NCBI GenBank assembly: GCA_051155755.1
Contig: DAXETY010000019.1
Location: forward strand, 1 to 64,000
Direction: 5' to 3'
Origin: DAXETY01 sp051155755
Lineage (GTDB): Bacteria > Desulfobacterota > Desulfobacteria > Desulfobacterales > SG8-13
DNA: 64,000 nucleotides
Translations under genes and position numbers: made by a program
The notes under the pieces: model-generated
Databases searched by the model: none
What the model saw: only the letters and a program-made list of their open reading frames with translations
Told to the model about the DNA's origin: nothing
Shown: positions 7,000 to 15,801 of the stretch, one piece after another
Position numbering within the stretch: position 1 is the first letter of the stretch
How the letters are laid out: each line of letters begins with the position of its first letter

Positions 7000-8377
7000 T
7001 GCGCAGCAGAGCCCGGGCCCACGCCGGGGTGCCCAGCGCGTGCAGATGAGTGTAGGTTGCCAGCACGTTGCGGTAGCAGGCCCCGTCGCGTCCGTTGACG
7101 ATGCCGGCTCCGCGCTCCATCCGAAAAACCAGATCCCGGTCGCTGCCGTCCCACTGCAGCACCCGGGAGTAGTGAAATTCATGTCCCCGGTACTGGCTGC
7201 CGACCTCATAGTAGGGGTTGGATCGATCCACTGCGATGACGGTGTAACCGTGTCCCTGAGGCCGGCGGGAGAATCCGTATACGATCGGCAGCACGCCCAC
7301 CATGGGATAGGAGGATTCGGCCAGAACCAGGGAGCGCCCCAGATACATCAGGCCGCCGCATTCGGCATAAACCGGCAGACCGTCTTCGATCCGGCGCTTG
7401 AGGCGGCGGCGAAAGGCTTCGTTGGCCGCCAGCACATCGGCATGCGTTTCGGGAAATCCGCCCCCGATGTACAGTGCATCGATATCGGGGAGAGATTCGG
7501 TTTGCAGCGGGCTGAAAAATTTCAGTTTCGCACCCGCACGGATCAGGGCATCGAAGTTTTCCGGATAATAAAACTGAAAGGCCGAATCGCGCAGCACGCC
7601 GATGGTAAGGGCAGCCGCCCTTGAACCTTCGGGCGGAGTCGACAGCGCCGTTTCGGCAGCCGGCGGCAGCGGCGGGGCCGCCGCGGCGAGGTGCTGCAGC
7701 TGCTCCAGGTCGAGATATCTTTGGACCACATCGCCGATGGCATCGATGGAGCGCCGGGCCCAGGCGTGCTCGGGTGTGGGCACCAGCCCCATGTGACGCT
7801 CGGGGAAGTCCTGGCTCCGCAGCTTCGGTACGGCGCCGAGCACCGGGATGCCGCAGTGGGTTTCCACGCTGCGGCGCAGGATGTTCTCGTGGCGGGCACC
7901 GGCAACGCGATTGAGAATCACGCCCCGAATCGGCACTTCGGAATCGAACTGGGCACAGCCGGAGACCACCGCCGCCAGCGTACGGGTGGTTTTGGTTGCA
8001 TCCAGGCACAGGATCACCGGTGCCTGCAGCAGCTTGGCCAATTCGGCGGTGCTGGTGCTGCCTTCCAGATCGATGCCGTCGTAAAGGCCGCGGTTGCCTT
8101 CGATCACCGCAATACTTCCAGGGACCATGCGATTCAGAAAGGATGCCAGAACACGGTCGGGGGGAACCAGGTAGGTGTCCAGATTGTAGCAGGGCCGGCC
8201 TGCAGCCAGTGCAAGCCAGCCCGCGTCGATGTAATCGGGGCCTTTTTTAAACGGAGAAACCGTTTGCCCCTGCTTCCGCAGCGCCGCAATGATCCCAAGG
8301 GAAAGAACGGTTTTGCCGGAGCCGCCGCGCAGGGCCGAAACGATCAGTCTGGGAAATGGCATGCGGTCCTGCAGCAT
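6932..8377 (-). CDS. dsrN: CbiA/CobB-family amidase, DsrN-like (siroheme or cobyrinate amidation)
   Basis: Glutamine-dependent amidotransferase of the cobyrinic acid a,c-diamide synthase family. The N-terminal P-loop ATPase domain carries SALRGGSGKT (14-23) and KKGPDYIDAGW (44-54). The C-terminal class I glutaminase domain carries YIGGGFPETH, the catalytic Cys340 in AECGG and His402 in GHEFHYS. CbiA homologues next to dsrAB are known as DsrN and are thought to amidate siroheme for dissimilatory sulfite reductase. Position after dsrD and the absence of other cobalamin genes favour that role over B12 synthesis, though this is inference. An alternative start at codon 6 (8362) is possible. About 200 nt separates it from dsrD. 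Confidence 0.85.
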   Translation of the reverse strand: MLQDRMPFPRLIVSALRGGSGKTVLSLGIIAALRKQGQTVSPFKKGPDYIDAGWLALAAGRPCYNLDTYLVPPDRVLASFLNRMVPGSIAVIEGNRGLYDGIDLEGSTSTAELAKLLQAPVILCLDATKTTRTLAAVVSGCAQFDSEVPIRGVILNRVAGARHENILRRSVETHCGIPVLGAVPKLRSQDFPERHMGLVPTPEHAWARRSIDAIGDVVQRYLDLEQLQHLAAAAPPLPPAAETALSTPPEGSRAAALTIGVLRDSAFQFYYPENFDALIRAGAKLKFFSPLQTESLPDIDALYIGGGFPETHADVLAANEAFRRRLKRRIEDGLPVYAECGGLMYLGRSLVLAESSYPMVGVLPIVYGFSRRPQGHGYTVIAVDRSNPYYEVGSQYRGHEFHYSRVLQWDGSDRDLVFRMERGAGIVNGRDGACYRNVLATYTHLHALGTPAWARALLRNAQAYHEQKEHGRSGSTNNTSR

Positions 8378-8581
8378 AGGGGGGTCTCAAACAACGGTCG
8401 GCGGCATTCCGGCCGGAAACCGGAACCACGATCGGCCCCTTCCCCTGGAAGGAAAGTTTCGAATCGGACCGGCGCGGAGAGCGGAGCTACAATCGGGTAA
8501 AGTTCCCCGCAAGCAGCGCCGGGCGACCGTCGAGCCCGATAGCCGCATAGGAGGCGGGGGAATGGTATTCGCGCCCGCGAA

Positions 8582-8821
8582 TCAGTCTTCGTGCTCGGCG
8601 CCTTTCTGCTTGCCGGTGCCGGGCAGGCCGTACATGGAGGTGCTGCCGCTGGACCAATACTCCAGCGCACCTTCGGTCACCATCTGGTTGATCACTTTCT
8701 TGGCATCCCGCGGCTTGGTCTCGATAATCTTGGCCAGGTCGCTGAAATAGAACTTCGACTTGGTCTTCTGCTTTTTCTGAAGCGCATCGATAATTTTCTG
8801 TTTTGCCTCTTCGTAGTCCAT
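8582..8821 (-). CDS. dsrD: DsrD, small winged-helix activator of DsrAB
   Basis: A 79-aa protein with the winged-helix fold of DsrD: KSKFYFSDLAKIIETKPRDAK near residues 21-41, then KKVINQMVTEGALEYWSSGST. DsrD is characteristic of sulfate reducers and is reported to stimulate sulfite reduction by DsrAB. The frame is open upstream into the dsrB-dsrD gap, but ATG 8821 has AAGGAAAGAGG just upstream and gives the standard length. It lies 77 nt after dsrB. The acidic C-terminal tail (GAEHED) is family-typical. Confidence 0.95.
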   Translation of the reverse strand: MDYEEAKQKIIDALQKKQKTKSKFYFSDLAKIIETKPRDAKKVINQMVTEGALEYWSSGSTSMYGLPGTGKQKGAEHED

Positions 8822-8898
8822 CGCTTTGCCTCTTTCCTTGTGAGGTGGCGGAAGAGCCGCCCGTAAACGGCTCTTCCGCGGATATTCGCAAACCGGCG

Positions 8899-10044
8899 TT
8901 AGAACTTGAACTGGGAGGTCTGTCTCCAGGTGAAGTAAGCCGGATCGCGGAAGTCGTCGATCAGGTGATGGGTAAATTCGAGTTCGCACTTCTCGAAGAA
9001 CCGCTCCCAGCCGATGCGCTCGGCCCACTCGCCCAGCCGCTCGTACTTGCGGGCGTTGGCGGAATAGACCTCGACGATCCGCTTGATGGTCTCGCAGGTG
9101 CTCGGCCAGCGCGGGGCCTCGTTCGGCAGAAAGGCCACCACGACCTTGGAGAACTTGGGTGCGCTGATGCGGTTGGAGACCTTGCCGCCGGCCATGATGA
9201 CGATGCCGTCACCTTCCTTGTCGGCCAGAGGCAGCGCCGGGCACATGGTGTAGCAGTTGCCGCAGAACATGCAGCGGTCGTTGTTGACGGCCACGGTGTT
9301 GACTTTCTTGCCGTCGAATTCGGCCTTGGCCGGCTTGATGGCGGCGGTGGGGCAGGCCGCGATGGCCAGCGGAATCTCGCACATCTTGTCCAGGTACTCG
9401 TGATCGATCATGGGCGGCTTGCGATGGTAGCCCAGAATGGCGATGTCCGAGCAGTGCACGGCCCCGCACATGTTCAGGCAGCAGGCCAGGGAGATGCGCA
9501 GTTTGGCCGGCAGGCTGTGGGACTTGAAGTAGTCGAACATTTCGTCCATCACGGCCTTCACCGGCCCGGAGGCGTCGGTGGCCGGGGTGTGGCAGTGCAC
9601 CCAGCCCTGGGTGTGGACGATGTTGGTGATCGAGGTGCCGGTGCCGCCCACCGGGAACTTGAAGCTGCCGCCGGCGAACTTGCGGCTTTCCAGGTCGTCG
9701 ACCAGCGGCTGGACCTTGTCTTCGCTGTCCACCATGAACTCGATGTTGTTGCGGGTGGTAAAGCGCAGGTGTCCGTCGCAGTGCTTTTCGGCAATCTCGC
9801 AGATTTCGCGGATGTGGCTGGTGCTCATCAGGCGGGCGCCGCCGCAGCGAACGGTGAAGACCTTGTCGCCGGACTTGGCCACGTGAACCAGCACGCCCGG
9901 TTTGAGCACTTCGTGATACAGCCACTGGCCCTTGTTTTTGGCAATGACCGGCGGGTAGAACTCGTCGTATTTGCGCGGACCGATGTCGGTGATCCGGTCT
10001 TCCATCGGTTTGTCGGGGTTGTATCCGGAAGATATAAATGCCAT
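8899..10044 (-). CDS. dsrB: Dissimilatory sulfite reductase beta subunit
   Basis: Forms the alpha2beta2 reductase with DsrA, reducing sulfite by six electrons in the cytoplasm, normally with DsrC as co-substrate. The 381-aa protein carries the siroheme-coupled [4Fe-4S] cysteines Cys151, Cys188, Cys189 and Cys193 (LACCLNMCG). The ferredoxin-type insert contributes Cys231 and CMFCGNCYTMC (258-268). All catalytic cysteines are intact. DsrB carries the active siroheme in known structures. It starts 16 nt after the dsrA stop in the same orientation. No dsrC or dsrMKJOP genes are in this window. Confidence 0.98.
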   Translation of the reverse strand: MAFISSGYNPDKPMEDRITDIGPRKYDEFYPPVIAKNKGQWLYHEVLKPGVLVHVAKSGDKVFTVRCGGARLMSTSHIREICEIAEKHCDGHLRFTTRNNIEFMVDSEDKVQPLVDDLESRKFAGGSFKFPVGGTGTSITNIVHTQGWVHCHTPATDASGPVKAVMDEMFDYFKSHSLPAKLRISLACCLNMCGAVHCSDIAILGYHRKPPMIDHEYLDKMCEIPLAIAACPTAAIKPAKAEFDGKKVNTVAVNNDRCMFCGNCYTMCPALPLADKEGDGIVIMAGGKVSNRISAPKFSKVVVAFLPNEAPRWPSTCETIKRIVEVYSANARKYERLGEWAERIGWERFFEKCELEFTHHLIDDFRDPAYFTWRQTSQFKF

Positions 10045-10060
10045 GGTGTGTCCCTCCTCT

Positions 10061-11377
10061 TTATCTCAGGTGCTTTTTCCTGAATGCCTCGATGTCGCGC
10101 TCCCAGCCGCCTTCGACTTCCTCTTCCTTCCAGAAGATGTACGGGTTGGTGCGCGGCTCCTGCACCATGCGCGGGTCCGGATCGAAGCCGGTCACCTCGA
10201 GCAGCTTCTGCATGCCCTGTCGTTTCATCAGCTCACCGAGACGTTCGCGGTTCTTGCCTTCTTCCATCCACCAATCCCAGATCGGTTCGATGACCGTTTC
10301 CTTGATCTCGGTGTAGGGGGACTCGGCCTTCATGAACGGTACGATCAGGGTGCCCATCTGGGCGCCGTCCAGGATGGGCGCCTTGGCGCCGGCCAGGATG
10401 GTCACGCCGCGGTCGTCGCCGATGTGCAATGCTTTGGGCATGACGTTGATGCAGTGCATGCAGCGGTTGCACTCTCTGTTGTCGATCATCAGCTTGCCGT
10501 CTTCCATCCACATGCACTCGGTGGGACACAGTTTGATGACTTCCTTTTGAATGTTGAACTTGCCCCAGTCGCGACCGTCGTGGTCGTTGGCGTTGGGGGG
10601 AATCTCGCCGCCGATGTAGGCCTGCACGGCTTCCTGGTCGATCTTGATGTCGTCGCGCCAGGTGCCGATAAACGACAGGTCGGCCCGGGCGATGGAGGCC
10701 ACGCAGCAGTTGGGGCAGCCGTCGAACTTGAACTTGAATTTATAGGGGAAGGCCGGACGGTGCAGCTCGTCCTGGTATTCCTGGGTCAGGTCGTAGCACA
10801 AGTCCTGGGTGTCGTAGCAGGCGTACTCGCAGCGGGCCTGTCCGATGCAGTCGGCCGGGGTGCGCAGGTTGGAGCCCGAGCCGCCCAGGTCCTGGTTGAG
10901 CTTGTGGGTCATCTCGTAGAAGACCTCCTCCAGCTGCTTGGTGAAGGTACCCAGAAAGATGATGTCCCCGGTTGAACCGTGCATGTTGGTGATGCCGCTG
11001 CCGCGGAAATCCCACAGGTCGCAGAGCTGGCGCAGGTATTCGGCCGTGTAGAACTTGCCGCCCGGCTGGGCGACCCGCATGGTGTGGAAATGGGCCACGC
11101 CGGGGAATTTTTCCGGCTGGTCGCAGTAGCGCCCGATGACGCCGCCGCCGTAGCCGAACACGCCCACGATGCCGCCGTGTTTCCAGTGGGTTTCGCCGTC
11201 CACGTAAGAAAGCTCCAGCACCCCGAGAAGGTCTTCGACGACGTCCGCCGGTATCTGAAATTCGATGCCCTCTTCGTTCTTGGCGCGCTTTTCGGCCTGC
11301 TGTTTCAGGTCAGACACGAAACTCGGCCACGGCCCGGACTCGAGCTGGTCCAACAAGGGGGTTTCATGTTTTGCCAT
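10061..11377 (-). CDS. dsrA: Dissimilatory sulfite reductase alpha subunit
   Basis: Partner of DsrB in the terminal step of sulfate respiration. The 438-aa protein has the cluster and siroheme motif cysteines Cys177, Cys183, Cys221 and Cys225 (DCIGQARCEYAC and CPNCC), and a ferredoxin domain with CPTECMW and CNRCMHCINVMP. Length and motifs fit the reductive bacterial-type enzyme rather than the oxidative rDsr form, which agrees with the dsrD gene downstream. It is the first dsr gene proper, with a good promoter about 145 nt upstream. The start MAKHETPLLDQLE is the usual N terminus of the family. Confidence 0.98.
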   Translation of the reverse strand: MAKHETPLLDQLESGPWPSFVSDLKQQAEKRAKNEEGIEFQIPADVVEDLLGVLELSYVDGETHWKHGGIVGVFGYGGGVIGRYCDQPEKFPGVAHFHTMRVAQPGGKFYTAEYLRQLCDLWDFRGSGITNMHGSTGDIIFLGTFTKQLEEVFYEMTHKLNQDLGGSGSNLRTPADCIGQARCEYACYDTQDLCYDLTQEYQDELHRPAFPYKFKFKFDGCPNCCVASIARADLSFIGTWRDDIKIDQEAVQAYIGGEIPPNANDHDGRDWGKFNIQKEVIKLCPTECMWMEDGKLMIDNRECNRCMHCINVMPKALHIGDDRGVTILAGAKAPILDGAQMGTLIVPFMKAESPYTEIKETVIEPIWDWWMEEGKNRERLGELMKRQGMQKLLEVTGFDPDPRMVQEPRTNPYIFWKEEEVEGGWERDIEAFRKKHLR

Positions 11378-11521
11378 CTTTTTACCTCCGTTGCGTTTTA
11401 ATTGACCGTTTCGTCAAAGTGAGAATACAGTGCTGCACCCGCCCGGGCGCCCGGTTTCACCTCCTCTCGACATTTTATTTTCAAGGTTTCGCCGTTATGC
11501 CGTCATGATTCGCAAGGGGCA

Positions 11522-11550
11522 GATATAGAATGATTATCCCGGTGTGTCAA
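11522..11550 (-). promoter_or_regulatory. Sigma-70-type promoter of the dsr operon
   Basis: On the minus strand a perfect TTGACA (11550-11545) and TATATC (11527-11522) are separated by 17 nt. The predicted start near 11515 gives a leader of about 140 nt before dsrA. No riboswitch-like fold is obvious in the leader. Confidence 0.65.
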
Positions 11551-11630
11551 TAAAAAACCATGGAATCCCGCAGGCCTGAACCCGTAAACCCCGGCCCCCG
11601 GCGGCGTTGCCGTTATGTGGTGTTCGTCGA

Positions 11631-12833
11631 TCACGATACCACACCATGTAGTGGTGTCAAGGCCGGGCCGGCCACTGCGGCCGCCGCCAGGGCGGCGGCG
11701 TGTTCGCCGCTCCGGCCGGCAACCAGCTCGCGCCCCGGCGTCCCGGCTGCGATGCGATCACCCACCGCGGTCACCAGCGTCGACAGGTCGGATTCCGACA
11801 GCCTTGCCAGGTAAAGGCCAAAGCCCGCCGCCAGTCCCTCGAGACCGCTGCCGGCGATTTCCCGCAGTCTCAGCCCTTCGAAAAATCCCTCTACCACGGG
11901 AAACACCGTTTGGGAGTCGGCCAGAACCGCCGCACCGGTGCCGTCCAGGCGATCGAACCGCATGCGAACGGTCAGGTTGACCAGAAACAACAACAGACCG
12001 TGGAGCACGGTTTGGGTGGTAACCGGCACGCCTTCCAACAAGGGCGCATAGCTTCGAACGGTGGTCAGCCGCACTGCCGGCGGGTTCGCATCCACCGCCA
12101 CTACGAAATCCCCGGCGGCATGATGCCATTGACCGATCTGTTCGAAGGTTAACGGATTATAGAATGCCGTCAACAATGACGCCGCGCCGCGATAGACGGC
12201 ATCGGACTGCTCCGATGTCGGTTGTCGCGGGCCTTCCGGGGCCCATACCACCAGCGCGCAGCCGCCGTCATCCGCCTTCCGGGACAGGTGAAACTCGTCG
12301 AATCCATCCAGCCATTGGCCGAGCATCATTGCCGGCGTATGCGTTTCGGTAGATCGAAAAAAGTAGTACACCCGCGGCAGAAACCCCCACCGGTCGGCTG
12401 CGCCGAGTCGCTGCAGGTTTTCGAAATCCTGCCGCAGAAGCTGTTTGCCCGTCTCGGAAGGCGCCACGCTCATCATCAGGGCGACATCGGTATCCCGGCA
12501 ACGGACCTGCAGGCGCGCGGGATGGTAATGGGCACCGTGTTTCTCCAGGCAGATGTCGAGCGCCTGCAAATCCGCCGGCTGCACGGCGGTGCCCATCTGC
12601 CGTCCGACGGCCGCCGCCAGCACCCAGCCGTCGCCTTCCAGCAGAACGTCCCGAACCGATTCGAAATAGGCACCGTAACGCAGTCCGCCCGCACCCCCGC
12701 CGGCAGCTCGGGCGGCAGGGTGCTCCGGCAGCCGCTCATTCCATATGGGATGGCGTTTTCCAATCTCCCGGCGATCGGAACGCAGGAAACGCACCGCAAA
12801 CGGAGGGGATGCAACGCAATCGGAGGGTGTCAC
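11631..12833 (-). CDS. Conserved-looking protein of unknown function upstream of dsrA (possibly kinase-like fold)
   Basis: I do not recognise this roughly 400-aa soluble protein. It lacks signal peptide and membrane segments. The centre (DVALMMSVAPSETGKQ, HTPAMMLGQWLDGFDEFHLS, GQWHHAAGDFVVAVDANPP) weakly recalls an aminoglycoside-phosphotransferase-like layout, with a strand, a hinge and an HxxxGDF-type loop, but canonical catalytic residues are not clear. The C-terminal third is Ala/Gly-rich and helical. GTG 12833 is chosen because it follows the upstream TPR gene by 28 nt and removes an extension overlapping it; the start is uncertain. Orientation and position between the TPR gene and dsrA suggest a possible link to dsr function. 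Confidence 0.55.
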   Translation of the reverse strand: MTPSDCVASPPFAVRFLRSDRREIGKRHPIWNERLPEHPAARAAGGGAGGLRYGAYFESVRDVLLEGDGWVLAAAVGRQMGTAVQPADLQALDICLEKHGAHYHPARLQVRCRDTDVALMMSVAPSETGKQLLRQDFENLQRLGAADRWGFLPRVYYFFRSTETHTPAMMLGQWLDGFDEFHLSRKADDGGCALVVWAPEGPRQPTSEQSDAVYRGAASLLTAFYNPLTFEQIGQWHHAAGDFVVAVDANPPAVRLTTVRSYAPLLEGVPVTTQTVLHGLLLFLVNLTVRMRFDRLDGTGAAVLADSQTVFPVVEGFFEGLRLREIAGSGLEGLAAGFGLYLARLSESDLSTLVTAVGDRIAAGTPGRELVAGRSGEHAAALAAAAVAGPALTPLHGVVS

Positions 12834-12861
12834 GATCGATAAGAACCTGGATGGGTTTCCG

Positions 12862-13494
12862 TCAGGAGGTCGCCTTTCGGTGGCCTTCGATTTCTTCGAC
12901 GATTTGGGGTGCAACCTCGTAGCCCAGTGCCAGGGCCTTGTCGCAATGTTCGACCGCCCGGGGGAAGTCGCCGCTTTCGAGATAGGCAATGGCCAGGTTG
13001 TTGTGGGCCGGGGCAAAATCCGGCTGCACTTCCAGGGCCTTGTGGTTGGTCTCGATGCTGTCTTGCACCCGTCCTTTCATCAGATAGGCGTTGGCCAGGG
13101 TCGTCAGCGCCTGAACGAACCGGAAATTAAAATACGTCGCCCGCTCAAGGTTTTTAATGGCCTCGTCCAGATTGCCTCTCTGAAATTCAATGAAGCCCAT
13201 ATTGCCGTACCCTTCGGAAAAACCGGGGCGGGCCTTGACCGACATCCGGTTGTACTGCAGGCTTCTTTCGAGATCGCCGCGCTGGTAGTAAATACCGCCG
13301 AGCGCCACGTAAGCCTCGGCCAGGCCCTGGCTGCAATCGATGGCCCTTAGCAGGGCCTTTTCAGCTTCGTCGTAATTTTTTTGCCCCATCAAGGCCACTC
13401 CCAGGTTGTAGTAGGAGTTGCCGCAGTCCGGATTGGCGGCGATGGCCCGGCGCTGTTCGTCAATGAATTCTTCCGCGTTTTTCGAATGTGGCAT
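12862..13494 (-). CDS. Tetratricopeptide repeat protein
   Basis: A 210-aa protein built almost wholly of TPR units. Tandem 34-residue repeats carry the W/Y-LG-Y-A-P pattern, for example SYYNLGVALMGQKNYDEAEKA, AYVALGGIYYQRGDLERSLQ, GYGNMGFIEFQRGNLDEAI and AHNNLAIAYLESGDFPRAVE. I count about five repeats. Such proteins are scaffolds for protein-protein contacts; no enzymatic domain is present. ATG 13494 (MPHSKNAEEFIDEQRR) is preferred over upstream in-frame starts because the repeat-bearing region begins there. It probably forms a transcription unit with the unrecognised gene that follows, just upstream of the dsr operon. Confidence 0.85.
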   Translation of the reverse strand: MPHSKNAEEFIDEQRRAIAANPDCGNSYYNLGVALMGQKNYDEAEKALLRAIDCSQGLAEAYVALGGIYYQRGDLERSLQYNRMSVKARPGFSEGYGNMGFIEFQRGNLDEAIKNLERATYFNFRFVQALTTLANAYLMKGRVQDSIETNHKALEVQPDFAPAHNNLAIAYLESGDFPRAVEHCDKALALGYEVAPQIVEEIEGHRKATS

Positions 13495-13724
13495 GGGTGG
13501 TTCCGCTCCAGGGTTGTCTATGGAAAACGTACGCGATCGCCCGCAGGGCGACCCCTTCATCTGGTTTGCCGAAATGTATCGCGTAGTACGCAGCGGCCGA
13601 CCTGTCAAGGAAAATCGGGAGGGTTTCGGCGCTAAGGTCTTTGTATCAGGCACATTCTGCTTGACATGCCCGGGTCTTTTCAATACCGTCGATTCGAACC
13701 ATCAGCCAGAAGGGGGAGGGCACC

Positions 13725-14759
13725 ATGCTCGCGGGATGCTATACTGCACTGATTACGCCGTTTCGAGAGGGTCAAATCGATGCAAGCGGCCTCGACGCCC
13801 TGATCGAGTTCCAGCTCGATGGCGGGGTCGACGGCGTGCTGGCCGTTGGAACCACCGGGGAAAGTCCGGTGCTTTCCTGGGAGGAGCACAACCAGGTCAT
13901 CGAAGCCGTTGTCCTTCGAACCCGGGGACGATCCATCTGCATTGCGGGCACCGGAAGCAACAGCACCAAGGAAGCGCTTTCCGCCAGCGAACACGCCGTG
14001 AAGGCCGGGGCCGAAGCGCTGCTGCTGGTGGATCCTTATTATAATGGGCCCAGCTCCCTGGAGATTCGGCGCGAATATGTGGCGCCGGTCGCACGGGCCT
14101 TTCCGCAGGTTTCCGTAATCCCCTATGTCATTCCCGGTCGCACGGGTGCACAATTGTTGCCCGAGGATCTGGCCTTGCTGCACCGTGAGTTTCCCAACGT
14201 AAAAACCGTCAAGGAGGCCACTGCCGACCTGGAAAACATGAAACGCACCCGCGCCTGCTGCGGTCCGGACTTTACCATCCTCTCGGGCGACGACGCAATG
14301 ACCTTCGCGATGATGCGTGATCCGGACATCGCCGCCGCCGGGGTGATCTCGGTCGCTTCCAACGTGGCGCCGGCGGCCGTAAAACGGATGGTAGGATTAC
14401 TCACCGAGGGGAATCAGACCGAAGCCGAATCGTTGCGCGACGCCCTGGCACCGCTGTTCGGCCTGGTCACCATAAAAACCATGGAAAAAACGCCGTTCGG
14501 AGACGTGGTCTGCCGGGCGCGAAATCCACTGGGCATCAAAACGCTGATGACAGTGCTGGGAATGCCTTCCGGCGGCTGCCGCCCGCCGCTGGGACGAATG
14601 GCCCGCAACGGGCTCGAAACGGTCCTCGACGCCGCCCGCACCGTGCAGACCCGAAATCCGGAAATCTTCCGGCCGATCGAAACACACTTCGGGGTCGATA
14701 TCGAGCGCCGGCTGGAGGATCCGAAGAACTGGGACACTTTATCGTACGATGAATATTGA
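13725..14759 (+). CDS. dapA: Dihydrodipicolinate synthase-family (DapA) aldolase
   Basis: A class I aldolase that condenses pyruvate with an aldehyde, in DapA proper with aspartate semialdehyde for lysine and diaminopimelate. The active-site set is present: GTTGE (42-46), Tyr105/106 in DPYYNGPS, Tyr134 in IPYVIPGRTG with Arg139, and Schiff-base Lys163 in KTVKEAT. Length is 344 aa, about 50 longer than E. coli DapA, with a C-terminal extension (NPEIFRPIETHFGVDIERRL). IPYVIPGRTG differs from the usual YNVPxRTG, so a related aldolase activity cannot be excluded. A strong terminator follows about 50 nt downstream. Confidence 0.82.
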   Translation: MLAGCYTALITPFREGQIDASGLDALIEFQLDGGVDGVLAVGTTGESPVLSWEEHNQVIEAVVLRTRGRSICIAGTGSNSTKEALSASEHAVKAGAEALLLVDPYYNGPSSLEIRREYVAPVARAFPQVSVIPYVIPGRTGAQLLPEDLALLHREFPNVKTVKEATADLENMKRTRACCGPDFTILSGDDAMTFAMMRDPDIAAAGVISVASNVAPAAVKRMVGLLTEGNQTEAESLRDALAPLFGLVTIKTMEKTPFGDVVCRARNPLGIKTLMTVLGMPSGGCRPPLGRMARNGLETVLDAARTVQTRNPEIFRPIETHFGVDIERRLEDPKNWDTLSYDEY

Positions 14760-14808
14760 ACGCATTTCCAATTTTTCAAAAGCATCATTTCTGATTCATT
14801 CAAAAGAT

Positions 14809-14837
14809 ACGGCCCTCCCGGTTGCCGGGTGGGCCGT
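14809..14837 (+). terminator. Rho-independent-type hairpin after dapA
   Basis: ACGGCCCTCCCGG pairs with CCGGGTGGGCCGT across a 3-nt loop (one G-T pair). Only a short T-tract (TTTGCG) follows, so termination strength is uncertain. It sits between convergent genes. Confidence 0.7.
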
Positions 14838-14870
14838 TTGCGTTATCGGGCATCGCAATTTGTGCCGGCG

Positions 14871-15662
14871 TCAGGAATCCGAACCGGCTTTGGTTTTGAC
14901 TGCAAAATCCCCTTCTTTGAACAAGAGCCATTTGAGCCAGCGCATTCCGAACTTCAACAGGGCGATTTCATCATCACGGATTTCCCCCCGGGTATTTTCG
15001 TCGACCTCGTAGCGATCGAAAAACGAGCTTTCGAATACGAACCGCCGGAACTTGTCGAGGTTGTAGCTGGCCATGAAAAACATTTCCTTGGCGCGTTCGT
15101 TCAGCTTCATGTTGGGCGGGAAAGAGCGCTTGCGCACCACCAGGTCGGTCCATTCCGCGTTGATCTCATCGCGCACGTCAACGCCCTGGTCTTCGCGCCA
15201 TTCCCGCACTGTCCAGACGCGGTCTTCTTCGAAACCGCGGCAGTGCGGTTCGTTGACAAAGAAGTAAAAACCCGATTCATCGGCGCCCTCCCGGTAGCTC
15301 AAGGAAGCGACACCGAGTGGATAATAACGGCAGGTGGAGGGCCGATCTTCGTAAATGATGCAGCCCTCGCCATCCCGGACAAACGGGCAGGATTTCTGCT
15401 CGTCGTCCAGCAGCTTGAGGGTCACTACCGGCAGGTCGGTTTTTTCCAGCAGGTGGCCTTCGGTGTAAATGGCCAGGAATTCTTCCGAGGAAAGGCCCAG
15501 TCGGTTTTTCAGCCTCAAAATATCGTAAGGGGTCAAAACGATGTTAATGCCGCGACAGCAACGGGTAAAGCAGTCGATATCTTTGTGACAGCGAAACTTG
15601 AAGCGATTGTCCGGCCCCAGGCGGATCGGTTCAATTCCGGCCGAAGATTCCTTGTTTTCCAT
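14871..15662 (-). CDS. YkgJ-family cysteine cluster protein
   Basis: A 263-aa protein of the YkgJ/UPF0153 family, thought to bind a zinc ion or iron-sulfur cluster through a CxxxxCxxCC-type cluster. Here the motif is CHKDIDCFTRCCRG near residues 26-39. Later family elements are CPFVRDGEGCIIYEDRPSTCRYYPLG, with three more cysteines. Biochemical function is not established. ATG 15662 with AAAGGAAG just upstream is preferred; an in-frame extension upstream runs into repeat copy B and is not coding. The gene is convergent with dapA. A smaller paralogue lies at 50.7-51.4 kb. Confidence 0.8.
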   Translation of the reverse strand: MENKESSAGIEPIRLGPDNRFKFRCHKDIDCFTRCCRGINIVLTPYDILRLKNRLGLSSEEFLAIYTEGHLLEKTDLPVVTLKLLDDEQKSCPFVRDGEGCIIYEDRPSTCRYYPLGVASLSYREGADESGFYFFVNEPHCRGFEEDRVWTVREWREDQGVDVRDEINAEWTDLVVRKRSFPPNMKLNERAKEMFFMASYNLDKFRRFVFESSFFDRYEVDENTRGEIRDDEIALLKFGMRWLKWLLFKEGDFAVKTKAGSDS

Positions 15663-15801
15663 AAGCTTCCTTTCATTCAGCGGATTTTGCAAACACGGCA
15701 CCATAACCGAGGCGCCCCATCCTGTCAACGATCTGCGTTCGCTTGCCATCGCAAATTTCGATAAAAACGGCGGTACGATCCACAGGGTTCGAGGGCACCG
15801 A

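Noticed and set aside
8803..10083. 426-aa open frame on the plus strand opposite dsrB
   Set aside because: It is a shadow of the GC-rich dsrB codons, Gly/Val/Ala/His-rich without family motifs, while dsrB is intact on the other strand.
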